Shown: piece after piece, positions 52,482 to 63,260 of the stretch
Layout: each line of letters begins with the position of its first letter
Numbering within the stretch: position 1 is the first letter of the stretch
NCBI GenBank assembly: GCA_009731375.1
Contig: BJOX01000027.1
Location: 3,590 to 67,589, forward strand
Source of the DNA: Paulinella micropora
Taxonomy: Eukaryota; Cercozoa; Imbricatea; Euglyphida
Direction of reading: 5' to 3'
DNA: 64,000 nucleotides
Position numbers and translations under genes: made by a program
The notes under the pieces: generated by a model
Seen by the model: only the letters and a program-made list of their open reading frames with translations
Databases searched by the model: none
What the model was told of the DNA's origin: nothing

Positions 52482-54463
52482 CTCCATCCTCGGCACGGTT
52501 GAAAGTATATGTATATGTGTGCATGTTTGTTGTTTGGATATGGTATGTTGAGGGTGCCGCGGGGGGGGGGGGGGGGGGGGNNNNNNNNNNNNNNNNNNNN
52601 NNNNNNNNNNNNNNNNNNNNNNNNNNNNNNNNNNNNNNNNNNNNNNNNNNNNNNNNNNNNNNNNNNNNNNNNNNNNNNNNNNNNNNNNNNNNNNNNNNNN
52701 NNNNNNNNNNNNNNNNNNNNNNNNNNNNNNNNNNNNNNNNNNNNNNNNNNNNNNNNNNNNNNNNNNNNNNNNNNNNNNNNNNNNNNNNNNNNNNNNNNNN
52801 NNNNNNNNNNNNNNNNNNNNNNNNNNNNNNNNNNNNNNNNNNNNNNNNNNNNNNNNNNNNGGGGGGGGGGGGGGGGGGGGGGGGGGGGGAAGAAGTGGAG
52901 AAGCGAGATGGATGGCGAAAGAGGAGAGAAGAGAAACTAAGAGAAAGAGAGACACACACATAAACACACACACATACTTATTCACCTGTGCTCATAGACA
53001 CCGCACACATCATGCCAACATATATCTAGCACACATGCATCACTTCAATGCGGGATAACAAGACAAAATAGCTAAGTATGCCACCAAGAGGTTTGGGGCC
53101 TGCAGAAGCGGCCATTTTGGCTGAATTCTTAAAGATATATAAAGTTCAGTAAGACAATATTTTGAAAAATGCATGTGCCAACATGCACACAGTGTTCATG
53201 CTTCTTGCTTTTAGTCGAACGTCACACAAAATTTATTTTTTTCACACATGCTACGCGCCGCGGTAGCATGTCTAACAACTTAAATGTATGTGTGATGTCA
53301 CTGCAGGTAAACAAGAATCTGCAGACGTTGTGGATTGCAAGTAATAATATTGGAGATAAAGGTGCCGCAGCGTTTGCAGACGCGCTTAAGGTACCTGCAG
53401 GGCCTTTGCGATTGCTGTTGCGCCTGCGTCGCCGATATAGTTGCGAGGGAGGATGAGTGTAGCCAGGCAAGTATTCACCTAATACCATTCACAGTGCAAT
53501 GCGGATATTTTGCAGCGGCGCGGTAGCACTTTTTCAATTATGTTTTGTTTGTGTGAGTGCAGGTGAACAAGATGCTGCAAACTTTGTGGCTTGGTGGCAA
53601 TAACATTGGTGCTGATGGAGCTAAGGAAATCGCAGCAGCACTGAAGGTACCTGAAGAGCTAGGCCAATCGCCTTGGCGCCTTCATCCCCAATATCGTTAG
53701 CACGCAAGTTGATGCTGCGAATACTATTGTTTACCTATACGCAGTCAAAACATACCAGTGGAAAGTGCTACCGCGCCGGGGTAGCAGAAAATTTATCATG
53801 AATATGTGTTAGGTGAACACCAGCTTAACTTCTCTTTTGTTGCAACTCAACGACATCGGACCAGAAGGAGCGAAGCAAATCGCAAAAGCACTGCAGGTAC
53901 CTTAAGAGCTTCTCCGATTGCGTGGGCACTGTCATCAGTAATACTATTGTATTGTAGATTCAGCTCCCTCAGGGTTTGGTTTACCTATGAAGCCCAATAT
54001 ATTGATACATGTGTTGCTACGCGCGCCGGTAGCATTTCTATGTAGTGTGTGTGTGTGTGTGTGTAAGAAAGAGAGAGAGAAAGAGAGGGTGCGAGTGAGA
54101 ACGAGAGAGATTAGTAAGGCTTGTGTTCACCTGCATATGCAAGCAGATACCATCAAAACCCATCAAGGATTCTTTTGCACATGCTAGCGCGCGCGCAACA
54201 ATGTATCTTGTACCTGTGATATCCAGATCAACCCAACGCTCGAGACATTGGATGGAGTGGAACTCAAGGACTGCTTCAAAGAGCTGCCTGCAGAGGTGCT
54301 GCAGCAGGGAAACGAAGGCATTCTGCAGTACCTGCGCAGTGTTCAGTCGAGCGGCACGCGTCGGAGCTACCAAGGCAAGCTCGTCTTCCTGGGTGATATG
54401 GGGGTGGGCAAGACCAGGTACGGGCAATCATGCTGATCTCGTTTCTGAGTCACACAAATCGCT

Positions 54464-54495
<32 letters not shown>

Positions 54496-57400
54496 TTCTT
54501 CTTCTTCTTCTTCTTCTTCTTCTTCTTCTTCTTCTTCTTCTTCCTCTTCCTCTTCCCCTTCTTCTTCTTCTTCTTCTTCTTCTTCTTTCCTCCTCCTCCT
54601 TCTTCTCCTTCTCCTTCCTCCCTCCTCCTCCTCCTCCTCCTCCTTCTTCTTCTTCTAAGTTCCTTCTCTCTCTCTCTCTCCTCTCTTCTTCTTCTTCTTC
54701 TTCTTCTTCTTCGTCTTTTTCTTCTTCTTCTTCTTCTTTCTTTTTATATATATAACAATATAAGTATATATGTGTATTAAATATATATATATAATATTAT
54801 ATATTATGTATATATATATAATAAATCCACGCTCGCTGACCGCTCTGACCGACCGCTTTTTGCCTGCGTGCATAGTCTGATGCACACGCTGCAAGGTAAG
54901 CAATACCAAGGCACTTCGACCGTGGGTGTGGACATACAAGAATGGGCAGTTAGTCACCCGGATCCCGCCGTGAAAGAGCCTCTGACCCTGTCGACTTGGG
55001 ACTTCGCCGGCCAAGAAATGTACACCCCATTTTTGGTTTAATTCGGTTGTGTTCTAATCGTTTGCAACGACATGTACACGCACAAGTAATTTTGTCCCGA
55101 CCATGCATAAAAACAAAAATAGATATACTCATATATGCACATGTTCATAATTACACATACACTGACACCTTCGCGCGCACGCACACGTACGGATGACAAT
55201 GATGATCAACAAAGCCAAATTTTCTCGTAATAAATAGTATATGCAGCAAAGACACCACTAGTACATACAAACAGGCATGCACGAGTGTGTATTCATTTGC
55301 GTGTTTGCATGTGGACATTATATGTGTACTCTTATGCACATGCACATGCGTGAGTTTGCATATGCTTGTCTGAAATATTGTCTGTATTTTCTTGGGCTTG
55401 TTATACGTATATGTTCGTGCACATATGAGCTACTATGCTTCCCATTTTGCAGCTCGCCGCGCGTTTGGAGAAATATGCATGTTAGCAATTCAGAAGAGCG
55501 CTCTAATCACACATTTTATGTGTCTTGTGTATAACAGGTATTACAGCGCTCACCAGCTATTCTTGTCAAGGCACAGCCTCTTCATGCTAGCGTGGGACCC
55601 CAGCACGACCGAGTAAGCCTTGAAAGTTTTGTGGCGTGCTTTGGCATGACATGACATGACAGTGTTTTTCTTCTATCTTCACCTTGGCACCACACGCTCA
55701 AACTGAGATTGTTGTGGCCGTAGAGATCGCGGAATCAATAGCAAAGTATCCCGACGCTGAGACGGCTTGAAAGATGTGCTGTGGTGGCGCAGGGAAGCCC
55801 AAGGTGCTGTGGCCAAGCTCAATTTTTGGTTGAAGTCGATCCAAGCTCGTGTAGACGCTCCGCAGGTCGGCGCACGGCTGTGGCTCATACGTAGAAATAC
55901 ATACTATCAAGCTTATAATCATCATAATGTGTTAAAGCAAGGGCTTGCAATCATGATAACTATGCGCTGAAAGTTACGTAGCTTCCATTACTTCTCAGTA
56001 TATACACACACTATTGCGTGCATGCAACAGAGGACGTTCGATTCAAAGCTTCTATCCTCGCTTACAATCTAACATTGACACATATTCCCGTCCCTTTCTT
56101 TTCATGCTGTTAATTGCCAAAAATAAATTCGACAAGCTTGCCTTACTTAGGAATTTGTTGTGTGTCTGTGTGTAAGTGTGCGCTTGCTGGCAGGCATATA
56201 TACACATACATACACTGTGATACATATTAACTGCAGACTGCTGGAGAATCCAAATCTACTGGCCAGGGCGCTGCCGAGGTGTGTTAATGATCCAAACACC
56301 AGCAGCCAGACCAACAAAAACACAATAATAACAACGGCCTCCGTGTCGTCAGCCTTGACCAAATATAATCATTGCGACATGTAATAAAGTAAGCAAACAA
56401 AAACAAGAACAACAGCAGCAACATTCACAATGACGTCAACAGGTGTGAGTGTGAGGGGCCGTATCATTATTGCTCTTATGGCAACTGGGTGGTCAAGTCT
56501 GTTGGATTTGTGCAACATGCGGTTCCAAGTCCTCCTCATGTCCTTGTCTCCTTAGGCTTCCAAACCAAATGTGTTTGTGGTGGCTACCAGAAGAGATAAC
56601 CAGCGCCCCACGCCAAAGGTAGCTTTCCTGTGCTTGCCGGTGGTGGAGTTTTGTCTTGCAACACGGAGGTCTTGTTGTAATAGGGATATGAGGACGAGAT
56701 ACGTAAACTATATTCAACGCTGGAGCTCTCTTTCTACCACGTCAGCAACGTGGGTACTGTTAGCTCTGGAGCCTCTTTCCCAAAATTACTCTGCTGACGA
56801 ATATATAGAGTGCAAAATTACATAAACCTGTGTTGATTTACATCGTAAAGCTGGAGTATAGAGAAAGGTGTGTGTGTGGGTGCTTCAGGGGTGAATCATT
56901 CGTGACAAATATGGCATATCTTCACCTGGATCGGGAATTTCTATGTTGATGCTGATATTACTCGAGCATGGTAAATGTGTGCGCGCAGGCAAAAAGGAGG
57001 GGATCGAGGAGCTGCGTCGTGACCTGGTCACTCGAAGTCTTGCATCCATGCATCTATGTGTGTATGTATGTATACTTATGCATGTATGCATGCAAATATG
57101 TGTATGCATGTAGATACATGTATTGCGTATATGTATTATTTCCTTTTTACCTTCTGCATGTCGTGCTACTGTTATTGGTCCGCACGTGGCAGACGCAAGC
57201 TGCAGCCTTACAGAAGGGCATGGGGCAGGAGCTGGCTCGCAGGTCCGTTACAGAAATGTCCAGCGGTTTCAAAGTGTTTTCATAGCATGATTTTAGGCAT
57301 GTGAAAAAGAATATGGTTCCTTGCGTGTTGCCTGATGTGTGCATGCGATAGCTGGTTGGATTTCAGACAAGCCGTGCTCGCGAAGCGCGGGTCTAATCCG

Positions 57401-58678
57401 TAAGGCGCCAGCCTCACCACCAGCTGTGTCGTACATCTTTTGTTATGCTCCGTGAAATAATATAACAAAGCCATGCTTGGTTCGTCTCATAATATTGCAT
57501 AGAAGAACAGTTGCAGGCAACTATCAACATGCATATGCACATACATGCCCGTTGATACTTGCATGCTCGCACACATGCAATGTATGAACATAATCATTCG
57601 ATCACACAGAAATAAATATGCATTACACGGTGTGAACAGATACGTAGACAGCTGGACGTTACTGGAGCAGTGGGCCAAGGATTGCAAGCTGGAGGCTGAA
57701 GCAATCGACGCCGTGCTCCAGTAATCCATGATTCAGCAAGCCTTGTTGCCGTTCAGAGTTGGCAATATACAACTTGTTCTTGAACATTCGTTGTGAATTG
57801 AGAAATAAGGGAGATTTTAATGCTGTATGCCTTCGAAGCTGAAAGGACCGTGTTGTGGAAGCGCTTGTGTTTGTATGTGCGTTGCCTGCTGCGCAGGTAC
57901 TTGCACATGTGTGGATCGGTCCTTTACTTCCCCGAAATCGGGCGGTTGCTGATCACGAGCCCTCAGTGGCTATCCGATGCTCTTCGTAAAGTGATCACAC
58001 ATGAACAGCGCACGGATCAAGCGCAGTGCGGGCTGCTGACGGAACAAAAGGTGTGGCTCTCAACTCAGATCGCGAGCAAAGTCCCGCCGTGCGTCTAGCC
58101 AGCACCAACCTTGGCCATTATCGTCTTGCCGTGCAGCATCAATCCATGCCTTTGTCTAACACCCCTCTATCACGAGCTCGCATATGCCAAGCCAACCCAA
58201 GCAAAAGTGCTTATGATGTGTGGTTTTTACTTTTACAAGAATATCCAGCATGTATGTTTCCGAGCCGTTGCACGTAGCTGGAAGACTATTTCAATATATT
58301 CGATATTTTTACTCAAGCATGGAGCTCTGCTGACCTATTTCTCATTTTTAGTCCGACGCTGACCTGTGAGTGAATTTGAAATCTTCAAACTGTAGCGCTC
58401 TCGCATCGTCATTACCAACTTTGAATGATTGCTTGCTTGATGTGCAGAGGGACGAGGCCTGGAAAGAGTACGCAACACCTTTCTTCTGTGCTTCTGCGAC
58501 CTGCTTTTTCACCATCCGCGCGCGCGCGGCCACACCACGGCCCATTCAGGAACAAGAACACTTGATTTGATGCCTGGCTTTGGCAGTGCCAGCCTGCTTA
58601 AGTTCGCTTGCACGCGCTTTATCACTGCTGCAAATAATCGGGGCAATTTGTGCCTGTGTTTTGCTTTTTGCTTGTTCT

Positions 58679-58726
<48 letters not shown>

Positions 58727-58809
58727 CCCATCTCTGTCTGTCTCTCTCTCTTTTTCCCTCTCTTTCTCTCTCATCTCTCTATCTCTCTCTCTCTCTTTCT
58801 TTCTTTCTC

Positions 58810-58874
<65 letters not shown>

Positions 58875-61780
58875 CCCTCCCTCTCTATCTCTCGTTCTAA
58901 CTCTCTCTCTCTCTCTCTCCTTCCCTCTCTTCCTCTGTCTCTCTGTATCTCTATATCTCTGATTTTTCCTCCAAGCGAAGTAGCAGTTTTCTCAGTCTCC
59001 AAATATTCGTGGTGATTACAGAACATATTACTAATGTTTCGAGGCATGCTTTTCAGCATTTATCTAATTGTTGTACTTTGGCCCGTGCAGTTTACAATTG
59101 CGGCAACCTATCGACTGATCATCAAATCTTCGCTCGTCGTATAATGTCCAGGTACCCGGAGTCCCTTCGCAGGAAGTTGGGAGCTCTGATGGAGCATTTC
59201 GAGTTGTCATTCCGCATTTATGAGCAAGGCCCACATCTTCTTCCGTCCATGCTCCCCCTCGGTCTGGTCCTTGCCCTCGACAGGCGACACAACTCATGAT
59301 CATGTGTGGCCTGTGTTCCTTACTTGTGCATGGTGTGCTTTGCTAGCGCGGCCCAGGAGTGCGGAGCTGTTGGCCCCGTTGCCGAGCGAGCACCAGTTGG
59401 GTGTGTCGCTGGTCCTGGGCGTTCTGCCCCCGCCTCTGCTGCCGCGTTTCTTGTGCCGGATGCAGAAATACCTCCCTGAGCCCTCGGGTTCGCATGCAAG
59501 CGGTCTTGGATTAAAGATATCCTGCTGGGCCAAGGGCTTCCTGATGTTCAACGATCAGCAGCGCGGGTTGGTTGAGGTAGGAAGGCGGAACAACTGCAGT
59601 GTGGAACTGCAAGTCCGGGGCTCCTACCCTCGTTACTTCTTAGACGAGGCACTGCGCACGCTGTACTGCCTGTTGCAAGAGAAATTCCCCTCCATCGAGA
59701 TCCAGAAGGAAGAAGTGACCTGCCCCAAGTGCCACTCCCCTGAGAGCTACGTGTCGAGAGAAAATCTCGTTCGGGCACCCTCTGGGGCTGAATTCCCGTG
59801 TCAGCGCTGCCTTCAATCATCCCAGGTGCGGCATTGGCTTGGATATTTCTTGGCTGAGAAATATGGCGTGGAGGGCCTTGGCATGTCGACGTCCAAGGAG
59901 ACTTCTTCTCGAGACCTAGGCTGGCCCTTGGAGCAGTTGGTGTCGGAAGTGGAGTTGAGGCGCCAGCAGCAAGCGAAGGGCTCGACCGAAGGCGAAGTTG
60001 ATCGCGAGCTGGAGTTGGCAGCCAAAGCTTGCCGCCTGATGAACCTTGTTCAACTGAACGCCAGCCAAAACGACCGCTCCAAACTTTTTCCAAGCAAGGC
60101 GGTCCTTGTGCCGGTGGCGCGTGGGAAAGAGCTCGATTTCAAGAAAGGCGATACTTTCGCACTGCACCTGCTCTGTGAGCACTCCAAGGGCTGGCATATT
60201 CCCAAAGAGGCCGAAAAGAAGACTGTTCAACGTGAGCTGGGGCCGGAGCTGTTGCAGCTGGCGCCACACCTCCAGCTCTGCCTGGAGCTCATCAAGAGCA
60301 CAGGCTGCGTTGTCAAGGACGCATTTGAAGCTGTGCTGAAAGCGCTAGCACCATCAGGTGCGGCGGACAAAGCGCAGGGTACCAAGCTTGCGGCCTTTAC
60401 TGCGTTGGGAGACTATCTGGCCCGGAACAAGGAGCTTCATGGGTTGTCTTTGTGTCGAGACTCAACGGGCGATGAAAGGTGGCTGTGCGGGGAACACAAG
60501 GCCCTGCTGGCGAGCCCTGCTATCTTCAAGGAGAAGCCGGCCAAGATATTTGTGTCGCTGAACCCCGACGCGGGCTCCCCAGAGGTTCGCCGGGCCTGAT
60601 AATTATGTGTGTGATTCTGTGCGTCTTCTTTTGTGGCAAAAGAAAGTTGATGTGTTGTGTAAGAGGTTGCGTGTCGAGTCACGACGGGTTGTGTCCTGTC
60701 TTGATGGGAATAACAAGCATATAGATGTTTCCAGTGTTTGGTCCGTGTATGCGCAGGAGATGGAGCGAAAGCGGAAAGAGCACAAGCAGCAGCTGCTGAA
60801 AGAGGTGGAAGAGCTGAAGAAGCAAGACGGCATCTTGCAAAGACTGCAGGAATATCAGGCCAGACCCCCGAGAATCAAGTACTATGGGTTTCTCTCCCAC
60901 TACCAGAAGGAAGGGGCTGACGCTTGTCGCGCCGTTTCCTTATGGATGGCGGGAAAGAAGTTGGACATGTGGCTGGACAAAAAGGCAGACCGCCTCGACC
61001 TGCCCGGTATGCTGGAGGGCATCGCGGAATCGGCGTGCTTCGTGCTTTGGGGCACTGGTGGCTACTTCGACCGCAAGTTTTGCTTGTGGGAGCTGGAGAT
61101 GGCGCGACTGCTCAAGAAGACGATCGTGTGCATTCGTGAGAGCGACGACCGAATGTATCCGTTATCTTTCCAGGACCTGTGCAGAGCCGATCCCCAACTC
61201 GTCCTCCATGATGTGGTTGCGGTCAACCGCGAGTACTGGGACGCTTTCGCCGACAAAATCGCTCACCGGCTGCAAGTGGGCTGGGACCGCTGCCAGCAGG
61301 CAGCACACGAGCTAGGACCCGTGAGCAGCACTGCGGTAGCTCAAAACCCTCAAGCTAAGGTTCCACTGAATCCATGGGACATATTTGCAATACATGTAAA
61401 TGTGTATTTATTCTTGTTTCTGCCTGTTTGCTCATGCACTTTTTGATGTATGAAAATAGTCGTTTAAATCTACCCATCGTGCGTCGACTCATCACAGGGT
61501 TATATATCAATTTCAAAAATAATTCGTGTCACAGTTTGGTCTGTGTTTTGTGCATGCATGGACGCAGGCCGCCGGCAGTTCCACGGAGGCCGCCAGCTTG
61601 CCAGAACTATTGGAAGAGCTCAAATTAACTCAGTACAAGTCTGCGCTCGAAGACGCCGGCTACGATGACCTTGAGAGCCTGGACGGTCTGACCAAGGATG
61701 ACTTGGTCAAGGATGTACCGGAAATGAAGCCCGGCCACGCCAACAAGCTACTTCGAAGAGTGCAGAATCTGATCAAATAA
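51863..61780 (+). CDS. LRR-Roc-COR-coiled coil-TIR-SAM protein (ROCO/NLR-like receptor), multi-exon host gene
   Basis: My exon model keeps phase throughout: 51863-51922 (MEAALAASRGGNHHVLTDFV), 52121-52204 LRR, 53307-53390, 53563-53646 and 53813-53896 LRRs, 54227-54417, 54876-55019, 55538-55612, 55793-55865 and 56556-56618 Roc, 56997-~57059, 57193-57242, 57652-57720, 57897-58050, 58448-58467, 59152-59261 and 59347-60584 COR, 60757-61359 TIR, 61568-61780 SAM. It should be a cytoplasmic GTPase-switch receptor whose LRRs sense ligand and whose TIR signals or hydrolyses NAD+; function is inferred from domains. Internal boundaries near 55793, 56997-57059 and 59261 are least sure. Confidence 0.82.
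52121..52204 (+). CDS. First LRR exon of the ROCO gene (not a cassette)
   Basis: 84 bp, 28 codons, AKYDREVLSFSGESLGDSAA...VAQGLK, between TGCTTAG and GTAAGA. Unlike the later LRR exons it has no GTAC donor, no minus-strand partner and no palindromes, so it is the fixed N-terminal repeat. Confidence 0.75.
52330..52900. repeat. CT microsatellite, poly-G and assembly gap in the intron after the first LRR
   Basis: (CT)n at 52355-52485, poly-G edges, and N at 52581-52860. Further LRR exons could be hidden in the gap. Confidence 0.85.
53246..53271. repeat. Palindrome H1 bounding LRR cassette 1
   Basis: 9-bp arms ACATGCTAC and GTAGCATGT around GCGCCGCG. The TGCTAC/GTAGCA core recurs at all cassette borders. 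Confidence 0.85.
53307..53478. CDS. Bidirectional LRR exon cassette 1
   Basis: Plus exon 53307-53390 (VNKNLQTLWIASNNIG...FADALK), GTAC 53391-53394, minus exon 53395-53478 (VNTCLATLILPRNYIG...IAKALQ). Both are 84 bp, open, phase 0, with AG acceptors at the outer ends and GTACCT donors. Both encode ribonuclease-inhibitor-type 28-residue LRRs. In the present orientation the ROCO transcript would use the plus exon. Confidence 0.85.
53511..53528. repeat. Palindrome H2 (degenerate) between cassettes 1 and 2
   Basis: TGCAGCGGCGCGGTAGCA: the right arm GTAGCA is intact, the left arm altered. Confidence 0.65.
53563..53734. CDS. Bidirectional LRR exon cassette 2
   Basis: Plus exon 53563-53646 (VNKMLQTLWLGGNNIG...IAAALK), GTAC 53647-53650, minus exon 53651-53734 (VNNSIRSINLRANDIG...IGLALQ). 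Acceptors are GTGCAG (plus) and TATAG (minus). The plus exon is closely related to cassette 1 plus (VNK.LQTLW), suggesting tandem duplication of the whole cassette. Confidence 0.85.
53766..53786. repeat. Palindrome H3 between cassettes 2 and 3
   Basis: Arms TGCTACC and GGTAGCA around GCGCCGG. Confidence 0.85.
53813..53984. CDS. Bidirectional LRR exon cassette 3
   Basis: Plus exon 53813-53896 (VNTSLTSLLLQLNDIGPEGA...IAKALQ), GTAC 53897-53900, minus exon 53901-53984 (VNQTLRELNLQYNSIT...IGEALK). It is the same pair as the 19.3-kb cassette in opposite orientation, including shared intron sequence beyond both exons. Confidence 0.85.
54015..54034. repeat. Palindrome H4 after cassette 3
   Basis: Arms TGCTAC and GTAGCA around GCGCGCCG. 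Confidence 0.85.
54045..54200. pseudogene. Cassette 4, eroded by GT/GA microsatellite
   Basis: (GT)n and (GA)n replace the plus exon. The minus exon keeps its acceptor and first codons (GTGAACACAAGCCTTACT, minus from 54130: VNTSLTNL) before running into GA repeats. A degenerate palindrome TGCTAGCGCGCGCGCAACA at 54182-54200 closes the unit. The LRR exon family is thus four cassettes long, one dead. Confidence 0.6.
54227..54417 (+). CDS. Linker and Roc P-loop exon
   Basis: INPTLETLDGVELKDCFKEL leads to LVFLGDMGVGKTR with a Walker A/G1 motif. The exon ends AG|GTACGG in phase 2 and joins 54876. Confidence 0.85.
54470..54735. repeat. (TTC)n tract inside a Roc intron
   Basis: TTC/TCC triplets between the P-loop exon and the next Roc exon; ORFs here are artefacts. 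Confidence 0.9.
54876..56618 (+). CDS. Roc GTPase exons (G2-G4)
   Basis: 54876-55019 carries TVGVDIQEWAV and the G3 motif STWDFAGQE; 55538-55612 carries YYSAHQLFLSRHSLFMLAWD; 55793-55865 carries LNFWLKSIQARVDAP; 56556-56618 carries VFVVATRRDNQ, a G4-like motif. Joins are phase-compatible. This is the Ras-of-complex domain of ROCO proteins, which binds GTP. Confidence 0.85.
56997..60584 (+). CDS. COR domain exons with CxxC zinc-binding-like region
   Basis: 57193-57242 (ALQKGMGQELAR), 57652-57720 (SWTLLEQWAKDCKLEAEAID), 57897-58050 (YLHMCGSVLYFPEIGRLLIT), a 20-nt microexon 58448-58467 (RDEAWKE), 59152-59261 (YPESLRRKLGALMEHFELSF) and 59347-60584. The last includes RFLCRMQKYLPE, KISCWAKGFLMFND, and CPKCH...CQRC, a pair of CxxC motifs. 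COR normally mediates dimerisation and couples Roc to output domains. Confidence 0.8.
58680..58960. repeat. (CT)n microsatellite inside a COR intron
   Basis: CT/CTTT-rich stretch with interruptions. Confidence 0.9.
60757..61359 (+). CDS. Coiled coil and TIR domain exon
   Basis: 201 codons in phase 0. A coiled coil (EMERKRKEHKQQLLKEVEEL) is followed by a TIR domain: YYGFLSHYQKEGADACR (box 1), KKLDMWLDKKADRL, GMLEGIAESACFVLWGTGGY, and FCLWELEMARLLKKTIVCIR. The Glu of the W/FCxxE motif, the catalytic residue of NAD-cleaving TIRs, is present, so NADase activity is possible. The style resembles protist/stramenopile FLSHYQ-type TIRs. Confidence 0.88.
61568..61780 (+). CDS. SAM domain exon, C-terminus of the ROCO protein
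   Basis: LPELLEELKLTQYKSALEDA then LDGLTKDDLVKDVPEMKPGH and KLLRRVQNLIK, followed by the TAA stop, is a SAM fold (helix pattern, G(H/P).KLL.). SAM domains oligomerise, as in SARM1, where SAM clusters the TIRs. Confidence 0.88.
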   Translation, partial: AAGSSTEAASLPELLEELKLTQYKSALEDAGYDDLESLDGLTKDDLVKDVPEMKPGHANKLLRRVQNLIK

Positions 61781-61836
61781 CTAAGAGTCATGTGCAGTTG
61801 CAAAAGCTCAAGCATATTTCCCGAAAACTACCTTTC

Positions 61837-61837
<1 letters not shown>

Positions 61838-61915
<78 letters not shown>

Positions 61916-61936
61916 GTTATTATTATTATTATTATT
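61838..61936. repeat. (ATT)n microsatellite
   Basis: About 100 bp of ATT just after the ROCO gene. Confidence 0.95.
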
Positions 61937-62179
61937 CCTGATTACATGTCTGAGACGGGATTGCATACTAATCAAAATGGAAAGAATGGGTTGTGGGGGA
62001 TAATCATTATGGTCCCTGGGATTCCCAGTGTCACTCTGTTTCAGAGCGGAGAGTCATCTGTGAAATAAATAGCTTGTTTGTGATCATTTTTTTATGGGTT
62101 GGATGTGGGGAAACTTAAACATACATATTTTGGTTCTTAGTAGCACCTTAATTTGGTGTTCGTTTTTTTTTTTTCTCGC

Positions 62180-62599
62180 AAGCACTCAGAAGGAATGGTC
62201 AGATGCACTGAAGCGTTAGACAGAAAACTATCATGAGTTAGCGATGAATTCAGTCGAAAGCATCAAAGAAGTGGCAATTGCTGTTGTCAAAAGCTCGGCA
62301 AGACGACCTGAATGTGCGGATGAGCCTGCTTCCAAGAAATTGAAGATCAAAACATCAGGGGCTCAAATATAGCTAAGGCTATCGATATAGTGCCCTTGCG
62401 CGTAATGTCACAATGTAGAGATATTCTGTTCGAGCCTACTGTTCTTGAGGAACTGATGAAGGTAGATGGATTGTCTGATGAGCAAAAACTTCTCGATATA
62501 CAGTTGGTTTGGTGGGAAGCTAAGTCTCATGCTAAGGATAAGCTTATAGATTTCCAGGCAATTAGGGATCAGCTTCGTTCGAAACTAGAAAATAATTGA
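62180..62599 (+). pseudogene. Unrecognised gene fragment
   Basis: ORF 62390-62599 (DILFEPTVLEELMKVDGLSD, ending QAIRDQLRSKLENN) is helical and ordinary in composition. Upstream sequence to ~62180 looks coding but has stops in every frame. Probably the decayed 3' end of a gene or transposon. Confidence 0.35.
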
Positions 62600-62956
62600 A
62601 CTTAGTAAATATGACTTTTTAAATTAATCTTTGCTGTCACAGTATATAATATGAATAAATAGATTATTTATTAATATGTGAGTACAGAGATTCATTAGCT
62701 ATGTTTGAGAACTTGAGAGTCACGGCTTAGGATTCTGTTGACGAGTCAATAAATAATGAGACGATTTCAGATTAAAATGATTGTATTAATACATTGCCAA
62801 ACCATATTAATATTGTCAAACTATTGAATATTGAGAGGTCAGATGATCATATAGTACTTGATTGAAATTATTAATATTAATATTGACTAGCCCCATTTCA
62901 ACTCAAAATGAAATTTCAATATTTCTTTTAGTGCTGAATTATTCATGGCTAACTAT

Positions 62957-63231
62957 TATTACTGACGACATTCAAGAGAAAAAAAAATTAGTTTTTCGAT
63001 TTTGGTTGGAATTTTAATTTTGCTTGGAATTTCCATTTTGGTTGGAAATTTGAATTTTTCAAATTAACTGCTATATTCGTCCGCAAAATATCGTAAATTT
63101 CGCGAAATGTTACCGTTAAATTGAAAATTTTGAATTTTTGACACAAAAATGAAAAACTGACACAAAATTAAAATTCCAACCAAAATCGAAAAACTATTAT
63201 TTTTTTTTTCTCTTGAATGTCGTCAGTAATA
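62957..63231. repeat. Foldback MITE-like element 1
   Basis: Arms of ~60 bp: TATTACTGACGACATTCAAG at the left and its complement at the right, with GATTTTGGTTGGAATTTTAA also paired. The centre contains CGTCCGCAAAAT, shared with the two elements below. No ORF. Confidence 0.85.
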
Positions 63232-63260
63232 CTGTGTATTACTTGAATAATATTAATATA

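Noticed and set aside
57340-57430. tRNA-like segment (GGGTCTAATCCG)
   Set aside because: Only a weak T-arm resemblance; no acceptor or anticodon stem can be drawn, and it lies in a ROCO intron.
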